Part shown: in pieces, positions 47,101-56,382 of the stretch
How the letters are laid out: each line of letters opens with the position of its first letter
Numbering within the stretch: the stretch's first letter is position 1
Assembly (NCBI RefSeq): GCF_030867095.1
Contig: NC_081828.1
Location: 52,491,434-52,555,433, forward strand
DNA from: Alligator mississippiensis
Taxonomy: Eukaryota; Chordata; Crocodylia; Alligatoridae
Length of the DNA stretch: 64,000 nucleotides
Reading direction: 5' to 3'
Translations under genes and position numbers: made by a program
Notes under the pieces: generated by a model
The model's input: the letters and a program-made list of their open reading frames with translations, nothing else
Database searches by the model: none
Told to the model about the DNA's origin: nothing

Positions 47101-50100
47101 AGCTAGGCCAGAACACTGCAAATAGGAAAAGAATTCTGCTCTCAACTAGAAAGAAAAGCAAAGTAGTATTTGACTATCAACCAAGAATCATGTCAAAACA
47201 AGCAAAAACTGAGTTGAAATACTGAACCCAGGAGGAAAAAAAAAATTAAGTTAAAAAATTTAAGTTAACTTGGCATTTAGTTATGTGACCATGCTGGTGA
47301 ACACTACAGCAGTTTCCTTCACTTTGATTACCTTCAGCTTGTTAAAATCTTCCTCCATCACATGAATTCTTCTTACCCATTTAGGCATAAGTATCTGACC
47401 TTTTCCTCAAAATTACAGTACTTACACTATAGTTAGGACTGAAAGTATTTCTATTCCAACCTGGCTTTCACTTTAAAATTTTCTGAAACTGTCACCTTGT
47501 AGATCAAAATTTTCCAAGTTCTCTGTGCTCAAAAGGTGATATTTAGAAACAGCTTATTTTTTGTTCAGACTCTTAAATAACACTCTCTCTTCCCACCCAA
47601 CCCACCCCTACCACCCTTTTTCTCTCACCTTCACCAAGTTAAAAATAAAACTAATGACTTTTTTTATTGAACACCTGAGGGCAGGAAGTTGATATTGTCA
47701 TGTAAATAGCAAGAAGTGCCTTTGAACAGTTTAATGAAAGCTGGTTTTGAGTCTGAAGAAGGTTGCAATTCAAATATGCACCATGCAATTGTTATGTTTC
47801 TCTTAATGTTCAAAGCAAGATCTTGTTTCCTCTCCTTAGGGTAGTAAAGGCAGTTATGTTTGTTCTTCATCTGTACTTCTTTCAGTATTCAGGCACTTCA
47901 TTGTAAGTTTAGACCAGGGGCGGGCAATTATTTTGGGTGGAGGGACGCTTACTGAGTTTTGGCAAGCCATCGAGGGCTGCATGACAGCCAGGGACAGAAA
48001 AATATTAATTTTCTAAATTTTTTAGTGGCCCCGTGGGCTGGACAGAATGGCCTGGCAGGCCACATCTGGCCCCCGGGCCGCATTTTGCCTACCCCTGGTT
48101 TAGACCCTTGAAGCGACTGGAAGTGAAGAAAGCCAACAATAACATGCAACCAGTCTCTTAGCAAGCTGCAAATAAGTGCGCCATGGACCAGTTATGGAAT
48201 CCCTATGACAGGGATTACGGTGGAAAGAGGCAGAGAATGATCTATGATACTAAACTATGGACTGCGTTACTGTAGATGCTGCCTTCCAAATAGTAAGCCC
48301 AAGTCTCTTACCCGGACCACCTGCCGTGTGCTTGTGATGAAAGCTTTCCTTATACCCAGCTCTGTTGCATCAAGGTTGAATTTCCGAGGATTTGCTTCAA
48401 CAATGCGTTAATGACAAGTCAAGGAAACACTACTGAACCAGTAGTCAGCATTCAGGCAAATATCCTGGCTACCTGAAAGGATACTACTACCTAAGTGCTA
48501 TAATTAATAAAGTTAACTGGACCAAGATTTGGTTAGTTAGGAAAATCATGCATCTGATGCTTAACAGTCCTTGCATCCTGCCATTGTGTACCAATGTAAA
48601 GAGCCCGCTGGAATTTTTTGGCTTGCCTGACTGGCACAGCATAGCACTATCAGAAATTGTTAATTTTAATCCTTTTTCAACTCTCTTTTCTGGAGCTCAG
48701 TGTAACAGAGGACTGACTGCCTCCAGTTAAAATTCATCCCACAGAAGGAACCTTTTAGAACAGGGCATCTTACTTTTAACTATATGTTACTGATCAAGAA
48801 GGAGAGAGGACATATAAAAAAAAAAGGTTACTTTGAGGAAAAGCTGGCATGTCACTGACTCCACTGTCTAAACCAGTGGTTCTGAACCTTTTTTGCATTA
48901 GGATCCATTTGTAAACATTGATGGCCAGTCCCAACCCAGTGCCCCTCAATCCTGACCGAATGCCCTGCCGTTCCAGCCCCCAGTGTGTGGGGCAGGGGAG
49001 GGCCCATGCAGCCCCTCACAGGCTGGAACTCTGCCAGCTTGCAAGGGAAAAGTCACCATTTCCCAAGTTGTTCTCCTTTAAAGGATAATCCATTTTTAAA
49101 GTTTGTTGATCCATTTTTGTTTGAAACCCCTTCATATATTATTTTGGGTCACAATCTATAGGTTGAATAATTCTGGTCTAAACCATACAATGATATCTTA
49201 TGAAAACAGCAGCTTCTGAAAGAACTTTATAGCATACAACGCATATTTTCCAAGAAACTGAATTACTCTTTAAAAGCCAGCCTCATCCTTCAGGTAGAAA
49301 TAACACAAGGCTGTATCTAAACTGTAACAGGTCCATATAAAGGATATTAATAGTTTCATCCAAGTCTTCCAGGTCCCATTCAATGCTCCGCAGGTTGTTC
49401 CTGAGCTCATTAGTTGTCCAGTCAATTTCTTCTCTTGTGGCTATAGAAGGGTCTTGCAGGAGCTCCGTCCATCTCTGAAACAACCCCTGAGCAGTATTCA
49501 CTGCTTTTTGGACCTCCCTGAAATCAAGATGATTAACAAAAATACTAATGACTCAACTACACAGAAAAACATTGTAGTACAGCTCTAACAGAATCATTCC
49601 ACTACTGCTGTAACAGACTGATTCTCCATGTAGACAAGTGGTGTTTTTCACTGTTTTGGCTTTAAAGTTATTTGCATTAATGACCTCCTCTCAAGCATCC
49701 TCCCTTCAACCTGCTTGATTTTCTCTTTAAACTAATCACATAAGCAGAGAAAAGTTGGGCTAGAAGGGACCTCAAGGGTCATCTAGTCCAATCCCTTGCT
49801 CAAGGCAGGATTCCCCACAAACACTGGTTACTAGATAATCAGTATCTTGTCTTGTCTTCTACCCCAATAGAAACTGTGACAGAATTTCATAACAGAAAGA
49901 CAGTGACAGTTATGGAAAGGATCTACCTCTTTCACCTATTGCTGTTATTAAAAAGAGAACTTTAACATTTCCCAGACAATTGCACTGCTTTTTCAGTACT
50001 CTTCTGTGGATGGAGGAACCCATGCTACTCTTTAACAAACAGACATTTTGCATTTCTATAGCATCTTTCATTCCAGAACCAACAAGGACGAGGGCAATCC

Positions 50101-51338
50101 TGGCATGTTTCATACTGTAATTTCCTATGCACATTCTCCACTACAACATGTTGCTACTTCCTAATCATGGACCATAAGAATTGCAGGAACTGTCCCTACA
50201 GAATTTCTGCATGAACCAACTGTGTCCAGCTTGGATCTGCTTATTTCATTTTTCTTTTTTGTAATTTACAGTACTTATTGAGCTATGTTTGCTTAATAAA
50301 CTCAACTGCTTTACTGCTCCAACAAGTGTCATAGAAAAGTGTTTCAGATGTTAGCATGAGAATGCATGCTGCTGAAAGCACTGAACATTATAGTTATTCT
50401 CTGGGATCAGAGGGCAAATAGCAAATATCTACCCATAAACATATGATTATCTGCATAAGTAAATACTGCTGTCTTATTCCCAGGGAATATCCTTTCAAAT
50501 GAATGGAAAGTTGGGATGTAACACTTATACACAAGAGGCATGTTAGCAAGCTTTTCAGGTCTTATGATCAGCTGTAAAAAGCTTGCCCCACGTTTAAGGG
50601 TTGCACATAACGTGCAGATCTGTTCAAAGATGTGGGGACTTCTGTTCTTTGACAGATAGGGGTTGGACTTCACTAATAAAAGCTTAGAGTTGATCAGCTG
50701 TGTCCTCAGCTTGTGGCCATGAAGGGGATGAACGTGGGCCAGTTAGAAGGACTGTGTCCCGCTTTGGGGTACCCCAGCCTGAAGCCCTCAGTTTTCTGTC
50801 AAGGGCAGGTCTTGTTTCCTGTGCTATGTTATCTTTCCTCCCTCCTCTTTGTCGGTGCTTCTCAAACTACACGAGAGCAGAAAATACAGTAAGGTTGTTC
50901 TTAGGATCCTAGGAAATTAAGAGCTGGAAGGACCTCACCAGGCCGTCCAGCCCTGCCCCAGCTCGCGGCAGGCCGGCTCCTGGCCAGCCCCTTCCAGGCA
51001 GCATCGGAGGACGGAAACTCGCTGCCTGGGCCCGCTCTGCCCCTCCCACTCCCTCAGGGACACCATGGAGCCGGCTCCAGCCCGGCACGGGGAGCGCGGC
51101 CGGGTGGGAGCTGCTCCAGCCGCTGCCAGGGCCGGTAACCTGCTCACGGCCCGCCCAGCCCCTGCTGCGGGCTCCCCCACCCGGTAGCCCGCGGGGCGCT
51201 GGAACCTCGCCCGCCGCCCCCGGGCCCCGCCCCGCACAGGCAGCCCTGAGCCGGGAGCGCCCGCCCCGCCCCCGCGGGGGCCTCCAGCCCCGGCCGCGCT
51301 CACCCCTTCACCACGAAGAACGGGTCCTCCATGGACAT
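37508..51338 (-). CDS. STX6: Syntaxin-6, complete, eight coding exons
   Basis: Exons 51338-51304, 49517-49348, 48406-48312, 45976-45914, 44909-44787, 42836-42730, 40422-40328 and 37584-37508 join without a break: 765 bases, 254 residues (human, as remembered, 255). The protein starts [12 protein letters not shown]. It has the N-terminal three-helix syntaxin-6 domain (to about residue 105), a linker with the YGRL trans-Golgi sorting motif (Tyr near 139), the SNARE coil from about 160 to 225 with zero-layer Gln near 196 (ELEEQAV, a Qc-SNARE), and one C-terminal membrane anchor ([20 protein letters not shown]). It drives trans-Golgi and endosome fusion with partner SNAREs. It has diverged little from human and looks intact. 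Intron 2 is of the AT-AC type. The promoter is a CpG island. Confidence 0.98.
38216..38460. mobile_element. Possible hAT-like MITE in STX6 intron 7
   Basis: The left end TTAGGGTAGGTCCATACTAG resembles a common sauropsid transposon terminus. The complement of the right end (TTAAGGGCTTCTATACACAG) is a diverged inverted copy. No target duplication was found. Confidence 0.4.
40328..40422 (-). CDS. STX6: STX6 exon 7, SNARE coil C-terminal half
   Basis: The acceptor is gccctcag and the donor is AGCG/gtaggt. It encodes [20 protein letters not shown] then [11 protein letters not shown], the C-terminal layers of the Qc helix. Compared with human it has a few conservative changes (LEDFS to LDDFT, Q to H). 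Confidence 0.97.
41042..41240 (-). mobile_element. Penelope-like element 3'-end fragment with A38 tract
   Basis: Read on the minus strand it contains a hammerhead-like stretch, the shared motif gttggtctaataaaagatat and an end reading accaatatggctacaacttg, which parallels the 3' end of the larger element at 57018-58954 and a common amniote repeat. A perfect run of 38 A lies at 41140-41177. It is a decayed 3' fragment in STX6 intron 6. Confidence 0.65.
42730..42836 (-). CDS. STX6: STX6 exon 6, SNARE coil with zero-layer Gln
   Basis: The acceptor is tttggcatcag and the donor is GCAGT/gtaagt. It encodes [20 protein letters not shown] then [16 protein letters not shown], identical to the human protein as I remember it, including the zero-layer Gln in ELEEQ. 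Confidence 0.98.
43091..43190 (-). repeat. Old L3/CR1-type LINE 3'-end fragment
   Basis: On the plus strand it starts taagaacggttgtaatggat followed by cagacaaaagacccatctag, the complement of a common amniote LINE tail ending in '...GGTCTGACCCAGTATGGC...GTTCTTA'. Diverged; from memory. Confidence 0.5.
44787..44909 (-). CDS. STX6: STX6 exon 5, linker with YGRL motif
   Basis: The acceptor is gtcttcatag and the donor is CAGCAG/gtacag. It encodes 41 residues, [20 protein letters not shown] onward to EEQQAQQQ, one residue shorter than human in the Ser/Gly linker. YGRL is the tyrosine signal reported for trans-Golgi localisation. Confidence 0.97.
45914..45976 (-). CDS. STX6: STX6 exon 4
   Basis: The acceptor is aaataaacag and the donor is AGGCAG/gtgaga. 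A 63-base phase-0 exon encodes [21 protein letters not shown]. Its length is divisible by three, so skipping would keep frame. Confidence 0.96.
46380..46540 (+). repeat. Possible MIR SINE fragment
   Basis: The order tttactacaaaacaggcata, then tactatgctgtggggttgga, then acaaagcactctgaggt is MIR-like. Strongly diverged, in STX6 intron 3. Confidence 0.35.
47915..48097. mobile_element. Short hAT MITE, deletion form of 6264-7553 family
   Basis: A perfect 8-bp duplication GTTTAGAC lies at 47907-47914 and 48098-48105. The ends CAGGGGCGGGCAATTATTTT and ATTTTGCCTACCCCTG match both ends of the element at 6264-7553 closely, with the GC-rich centre missing. Non-autonomous, in STX6 intron 3. Confidence 0.88.
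48312..48406 (-). CDS. STX6: STX6 exon 3, after the AT-AC intron
   Basis: It starts GC ATT GTT GAA directly after a cattaac (AC) acceptor, and ends CGG/gtaaga. With the last A of exon 2 it forms Ser-Ile-Val-Glu. It encodes [20 protein letters not shown] then [11 protein letters not shown]. Ser of human ELSIRK is Gly here. Confidence 0.97.
48407..49347 (-). other. STX6: STX6 intron 2, minor-spliceosome (U12) AT-AC intron
   Basis: The donor is ATATCCTTT (49347-49339), the branch motif TTCCTTGAC (48426-48418) and the acceptor ends AC at 48407. The branch A (48419) is 12 bases from the intron end. These match the U12-type consensus exactly or nearly so. No GT-AG pair nearby would keep the conserved protein. 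Confidence 0.95.
48874..49175. mobile_element. hAT MITE inside the U12 intron
   Basis: A perfect 8-bp duplication GTCTAAAC lies at 48866-48873 and 49176-49183. The left terminus CAGTGGTTCTGAACCTTTTT is hAT-typical and the complement of the right terminus (CAGAATTATTCAACC) is its diverged inverse. It makes up a third of the 941-base intron. Confidence 0.85.
49348..49517 (-). CDS. STX6: STX6 exon 2, N-terminal helical domain
   Basis: The acceptor is cttgatttcag. The exon encodes [20 protein letters not shown] onward to [11 protein letters not shown] and ends ATT A before the AT donor. It differs from human as remembered at a single residue (T to I in DPSIATREE). Confidence 0.98.
49745..49820 (-). 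repeat. CR1 LINE 3'-tail fragment
   Basis: On the plus strand ctagaagggacctcaagggt followed by catctagtccaatcccttgc is the complement of a CR1 3' UTR. A short relic in STX6 intron 1. Confidence 0.7.
49821..50904 (-). other. STX6 intron 1, nothing recognised
   Basis: No repeat or gene is recognised between two CR1 tails. Confidence 0.5.
50905..51000 (-). repeat. CR1 LINE 3'-tail fragment at CpG island edge
   Basis: On the plus strand gaaattaagagctggaagga followed by cctcaccaggccgtccagcc is a CR1 tail complement. It merges with GC-rich island sequence, so its right end is approximate. Confidence 0.55.
51304..51338 (-). CDS. STX6: STX6 exon 1, start codon
   Basis: Start ATG is at 51338-51336, encoding [12 protein letters not shown], with donor AAGGG/gtgagc. 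A second in-frame ATG follows two codons later. The first is chosen because human STX6 also begins MSMEDPFF. Confidence 0.97.
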
Positions 51339-51428
51339 AGCGGCGCGGCGCGGCCCGACCCGGACCTAGCCCCGGCTTCCGCGCCCAGCCGGACTAAGCC
51401 CAGCCCCACCCGCCCCACCCCGGCCGCA

Positions 51429-51438
51429 GTCACGTGAC
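51429..51438. promoter_or_regulatory. GTCACGTGAC palindromic E-box (copy 1)
   Basis: A perfect 10-bp palindrome matching the CLEAR/TFEB-family and USF binding consensus, overlapping a CRE-like TGACGTAA (51435-51442). Confidence 0.7.
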
Positions 51439-51505
51439 GTAAGAGCACCGCCCCGCCCCGCCCCGCCCCGCCCCGGCGCTGGGGGGAGGGGAGCCCGTTC
51501 CTGTC

Positions 51506-51576
51506 GTCACGTGACAGTAACAGGCACAACCCCGTCAATCCCCGCGGGAGCGCGGTGTGCACTTGTGCCTGCTGCT
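51506..51576 (+). repeat. Promoter tandem repeat unit 1 with GTCACGTGAC
   Basis: Starts GTCACGTGACAG, has GCGCGGTGTGCACTTGTG inside and ends CCTGCTGCT, immediately before unit 2. Confidence 0.75.
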
Positions 51577-51645
51577 GTCACGTGACAGGTACAAGCCCAG
51601 CCCCCGCCGGGGGACGCGGTGTGCGCGTGTGCTTGCTGACGGAAG
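51577..51645 (+). repeat. Promoter tandem repeat unit 2 with GTCACGTGAC
   Basis: Starts GTCACGTGACAG and has ACGCGGTGTGCGCGTGTG then CTTGCTGA, paralleling unit 1 in order with a short gap in the middle. Confidence 0.75.
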
Positions 51646-51939
51646 TACTGCGCAGGCGCTGCAGCCCCTTCCTCTCCGCCGTGACGGCTATGCCCGCGCC
51701 CTGCCTGGCTCGGCCAATCACAGACTTCGCGGCCGCTCGGTGGTTGGAAGTTGACGCGGGCGGGCGGGCTGCGCGGCTTGGCTGGGCTGGTGGAGCTGTT
51801 CCAGTTTGGGGCCTCCGGTCCCGCGAAGCAGGAGGGTAGGCGGTGTTCCCGGGTGTACGACCATTACCGATTTGTACAATAACTTCGACCCTTGCACGGT
51901 GTCCGGCCAATGACAGTAAAAGTGCCCAAAACCTACCAT

Positions 51940-52096
51940 TTACTTTTCATTCCATCCAGGAAGAGCGCACACCAACTGCTGAAACTTCCTTAGCCTGACA
52001 AAGGGTTTTTGAACCCAAAATCTTGCTTAATACATATTCTCCAACTATTTGAGTTGGTCTAATAAAAGATATCAAATTCACCCAAGGACCCTTGTC
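51940..52096 (+). mobile_element. Penelope-like element 3'-end fragment with 17-bp duplication
   Basis: It matches the 3' end of the larger copy (ttacttttcattccatccag, then gttggtctaataaaagatat and ccttgtctg). The 17-mer TGCCCAAAACCTACCAT flanks it at 51923-51939 and 52097-52113, so this is a complete 5'-truncated insertion rather than a remnant. It sits about 100 bases beyond the STX6 CpG island. Its hammerhead-like core is decayed. Confidence 0.85.
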
Positions 52097-52113
52097 TGCC
52101 CAAAACCTACCAT

Positions 52114-53425
52114 AATTTTTAAGCAACTGATTGCTGCATCACTTGCAAACCCCAAATTGTTTCCAGAGGGCTTTAGCTAGGTTTTGGGTTTGCTGTCAGT
52201 GCTTTTCTATGCCTACTGACCTTGAAAGAAATGAATCAACTTTAAGATCCAATTCTCACTTGCTCACTGGCAAGTTACAGTGAGCAGTACAAGGTAAATA
52301 AGACTTACTGGCAGACTTATTTGCATATTTTTTCAGTGTAGGGCAGCTTTTCAGCAAATATGATAATTTTGAGCTTCCAATACAATAATTTAAGACTCGA
52401 GTGCCGTGAGGTGACGTGTTGTTCCCGGCCGCCTGGGGCCTGAGGAAGAAGGAAATCTCCTCTCACTTAAGGGCCAGCAAGTCACAGCGCCCGCGGGACC
52501 CTTCATACTGTTCTTTTATTTCCTCTGTCAGAAAACACAGAAAACAAGCTGCCATTTTCCAAGAGCCGCCTTGAGTCTAGTGATGGGCACCTTGAATCTA
52601 AATACAGTTGAGAGCCACTGATAGGAAGGGAGGATACTCTCGTGGGGGGAGCAGGGGGGCAGGGAGCAGATGCATGCATGGGTATGGGTGAAGCATGTGG
52701 GGCACAATTTGAGACCTTGGGCAGGGACCCCTGAACCGGCCAAATAATGTGACTGCACTTTTGCTCTGTCGTGCCAGATGTCCCAGCTGATAGTGCTTTA
52801 AAGTAGGAAGCCTGTTTGGCAAGGCGACTTGCTCGCCGTGGGAAATCTGTGGAGCAGTTTTGCAATCTGGAACAGGATAATCGTGAATGTTGAGGGAAAA
52901 GCCATTGCGGATTGCGAAACCAGGGAATCAAATTCAGTGAGAGAGCCTCTTTAACGATAGGCTTTGGATTTTAAATAAAACGCCCCCTTTAATTGGGATG
53001 ATGTAGTCACACGTCGGAGTCCTTTGTTGCATGTTCCCATGGCTTGAGTCATCCGTAGGCAGATGGAGAGGCATGCTCTGTCCAGAGTTCTTCGCTCTCA
53101 AGAAGAAGGACACTTCTTTGTGAAAACAGAGGGTGTCTGAGAGGACAAATGGAAGGGACACAAGGGAAGCAGAATGGGGAACCTGTCTCAGGCTCTTCTG
53201 CCCTTCCTGTCCTCGTCCAACCTGCAAAAGAAAACACTGGGGTCTGTCCCAAAGACTACTACTGATTCCCGTCTTTTCCAGGCTCCCCTGTCACCTTAAA
53301 GTTTCACAGTCCCATTCTGTTTGAATTCTACCTCCCTTTACAATCTCCCTGCCCAAGCAGCTGCCAGTTTCAGTGAAGACAACTGCCTGTGTAGTTTCCA
53401 CCACCTTTTCTGCCCTATCTGTACG
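52114..53425. other. Upstream of STX6, nothing recognised
   Basis: No exon, RNA gene or repeat is recognised. A small CpG-bearing patch lies at 52390-52500. Confidence 0.5.
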
Positions 53426-53522
53426 TAGGGTGGCCATCATAGAGGACAGTCCGGTTGTCTAGACTAAGTAGCAGAAAACAGAGTAGCAGAAAACTGGAAT
53501 GTCCTCTATGATGGCCACCCTA
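53426..53522. mobile_element. Palindromic MITE, hAT-like
   Basis: Inverted arms of about 35 bp (starting TAGGGTGGCCATCATAGAGG) make up most of the 97-bp element. Flanks tctgtacg and cctgtaca agree at six of eight positions, fitting an aged 8-bp duplication. A direct repeat GTAGCAGAAAAC lies in the centre. Confidence 0.75.
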
Positions 53523-55449
53523 CCTGTACATCTACACCAGTGTTGTTGCCTACTTACATCCGGCTGTTCCTCCAGTAACTTTAGGCCTTTGCTCTTCTAC
53601 TTTAAAAGTACTGAAAGGCTAGGGAGACCTGTCTGCTGGGGTCTGACCACAGTTTTGGTTGAAGGAAGAAAGTTAACCTTTTTCATGAGAAAGAGATATA
53701 TGTGGCTTTGAATTGTTGAGCACTTTCTCATTCTTCATTTCTTTCTGGGAAAACTGTTGGCACAAAAGCTCTCCCCAGCTGGGAGTCAGTTTCTCCATCT
53801 GAGAATGAAGCCTTTATTTCAATTGAAATGTTCCCGCAATACCTGCACAAAACCAGTAACAGTTACTCCACATTCCTCTTCTCCTTTTCTGGAAGCAACA
53901 ATAGAGGCTCCTATGTCTTTTATTTGGTAACAGGTGTAACTAAATACTTCCATGTTCAAGTGCCAACTGTTTTTCAGGTGCCAGCATGATCTGAAGAAGC
54001 AAAATTTCTCGATGTGTTGCATTTCATTTGTATACTATAAATTGGTTCATGCAGTTGTGTACTGAGTAATTTTGCTACCTTCCAGGAAAACACTGGTTCA
54101 GAAGTGCAGAGATCAGTAGCTTTATCAGTGAGACCTGTTGCACATTTTTGTGGTAGCCAGTTGGTAGTTCTAGGCTGGTAGTAGCAGTTTGGTGTCTTCA
54201 GAAATTTTGCTGGTGAGTCAGCTTAGTTTGAACTTGTTAATTACGAAGACAGTTTGCTGACATGTAAATGTATTTCTACACAAATGCTGTATTTTAAGAA
54301 CATCTTGTTAAAGGTTATCATATTTGGACTTATTCAAGCAACTGCAAAAGTCCTAACAAAAGTGATTTATGGTGCTTTGCTGTCAGTATTGTGGAGTAGT
54401 GCAATTCATCTCACTCAAGTGTGGGATCTCATTCAACATTATCTGGATCAAGAGTGAATTAAACAGAGAACAAGTCAATTCAAATAGTAGCTTGTAATAG
54501 TAATTTATGGAGATTAGAAGTTCCTTAATAAAGTACATTAACCTTTTTTTAGCAGAGTTGTAGTGGTACTGTAGTCATGGCAGTCATGGTAGTCCAGGGA
54601 ATATGCAAGTAACAAGTTTTGTTTGGTAATTTTTTTTTACCGGATAACTTTATAGTTGAGAGAGAATTCTTTTCTCAAGTCATTCTAGGAAAAAGTTTAA
54701 ACAAGTTGGAAAATTGCAAAGATCTCTATTGAATAGCTGAGAATTTTCAAAATTCACAGCAAGGAGGTGGTTCTTTTTTTTTAAGCTGAAAGCTAATTTA
54801 ATATAAATGATATTTAAAATCAAAATATCACACTATCAAAAAACCAAGCTCTTTTGACTTTCTAGGATGGGTGTGGTCTTGTCTCAGTTCCTGAATGAAA
54901 GTTTTGATTTCACTTTGCAGTGCTGCAGATTGCTCCAGTATGTTCCTCCCCTGGCCTGCCAAAAATTTCTGGTAGAGGAGAGTCTTTGTAGGCTGCATCC
55001 CACTGTAGAGCCCACTGGGAACTATTCAGTGAAAAATATTTGATTTGTTGAAGCCATACCAGTTTTGACAAAATGTTCATCAAGAAAGAGTTCTTACTGT
55101 GCCTGTACACACATGCATGTACCTGTCATCCCAGAAGAGCCATCGCCTTCTGAGCAGGATCCTCTTCTGGAATGTAGGAGCCCCATCTTCAGGTCCCTGC
55201 TCTTCTACTCCCCTTCACCCTAGGTTAGTACCCCCAACCACTTTCTCTAAAATCTAAATCTCTCCTGTGGGAGCCAGAAACAGTCCCCATAGTCCAGTCA
55301 TTAGAATACTTGCCTGGAATGTGAGAGACTGACTCTTCTGTGGTGTGTGAAGGTCTTTATCTTTTTCTCCTCAAGAAATGGTAGAGGGCCTTGGTTTCAC
55401 TTCTATGCAGAACAGAAAAACCCAGAATATTTTGAAATCCTGAAAATTT
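53523..55449. other. Intergenic, nothing recognised
   Basis: AT-rich with only short open frames on both strands and no recognised repeat. Confidence 0.5.
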
Positions 55450-56382
55450 CATAGATTCATAGATGTTAGGGTCGGAAGGGACCTCATTAGATCATCGAGT
55501 CTGACCCCCTGCATAAGCAGGAAAGAGTGCTGGGTCTAGATGACCCCAGCTAGATACTCATCTAACCTCCTCTTGAAGACCCCCAGGGTAGGGGAGAGCA
55601 CCACCTCCCTTGGGAGCCCATTCCAGACCTTGGCCACTCGAACTGTGAAGAAGTTCTTCCTAATGTCCAGTCTAAATCTGCTCTCTGCTAGCTTGTGGCC
55701 ATTGTTTCTTGTAACCCCCGGGGGCGCCTTGGTGAATAAATACTCACCAATTCCCTTCTGTGCCCCCGTGATGAACTTACAGGCAGCCACAAGGTCGCCC
55801 CTCAACCTTCTCTTGCGGAGGCTGAAAAGGTCCAGTTTCTCTAGTCTCTCCTCGTAGGGCTTGGTCTGCAGGCCCTTGACCATACGAGTTGCCCTTCTCT
55901 GGACCCTCTCCAGGTTATCCGCATCCTTCTTGAAGTGTGGCGCCCAGAATTGCACGCAGTACTCCAACTGTGGTCTGACCAGTGCCCGATAGAGGGGAAG
56001 TATCACCTCCTTGGACCTATTCGTCATGCATCTGCTGATGCACGATAAAGTGCCATTGGCTTTTTTGATGGCTTCGTCACACTGACGGCTCGTGTTCATC
56101 TTGGAGTCCACTAGGACTCCAAGATCCCTTTCCACCTCTGTGCCACCCAGCAGGTCATTCCCTAGGCTGTAGGTGTGCTGGACATTTTTCCTTCCTAGGT
56201 GCAGCACTTTGCATTTCTCCTTGTTGAACTGCATCCTGTTGTTTTCTGCCCACTTGTCCAACCTGTCCAGGTCTGCCTGCAGCTGTTCCCTGCCTCCGGC
56301 GTGTCCACTTCTCCCCATAGCTTTGTGTCATCTGCAAACTTGGACAGAGTACATTTGACTCCTTCATCCAAGTCACTGATGA
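55450..56382 (-). mobile_element. CR1 LINE, 5'-truncated, younger copy
   Basis: An uninterrupted 260-codon minus-strand frame (56318 to 55536) covers the CR1 RT thumb and C-terminus ([68 protein letters not shown]) to the stop. The 3' end is two tcatagat units at 55450. Truncation falls just after the RT catalytic region. Its intact frame makes it younger than the other CR1 copies here. Confidence 0.92.

Larger units (their letters stand above)
50940..51840 (-). promoter_or_regulatory. STX6: STX6 CpG island promoter
   Basis: A CpG-dense block covers exon 1 and about 500 bases upstream on the minus strand. It contains a GC-box run (repeated ccgcccc, about 51448-51476), three GTCACGTGAC palindromes, an NRF1-like TGCGCAGGCGC (51649-51659), an ETS-like CGGAAGT (51640-51646) and an inverted CCAAT box (51714-51718). 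No TATA box is evident. This is a broad housekeeping-type promoter; the transcription start is not determinable by eye. Confidence 0.85.

Noticed and set aside
49283-49501. Open frame continuing past STX6 exon 2 to a stop
   Set aside because: After DETI the translation (NILYMDLL...) departs from syntaxin 6. The AT-AC donor at that point explains it as intron read-through.
51308-51562. Minus-strand frames overlapping STX6 exon 1 and its upstream
   Set aside because: GC-rich shadow frames in other phases; the MSMEDPFF frame is the conserved one.
51555-51839. Plus-strand frames beginning in the CpG island, as a divergent gene
   Set aside because: Cys/Arg/Ala-rich translations with no recognised family. 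A divergent non-coding transcript is possible but nothing in the sequence shows it.
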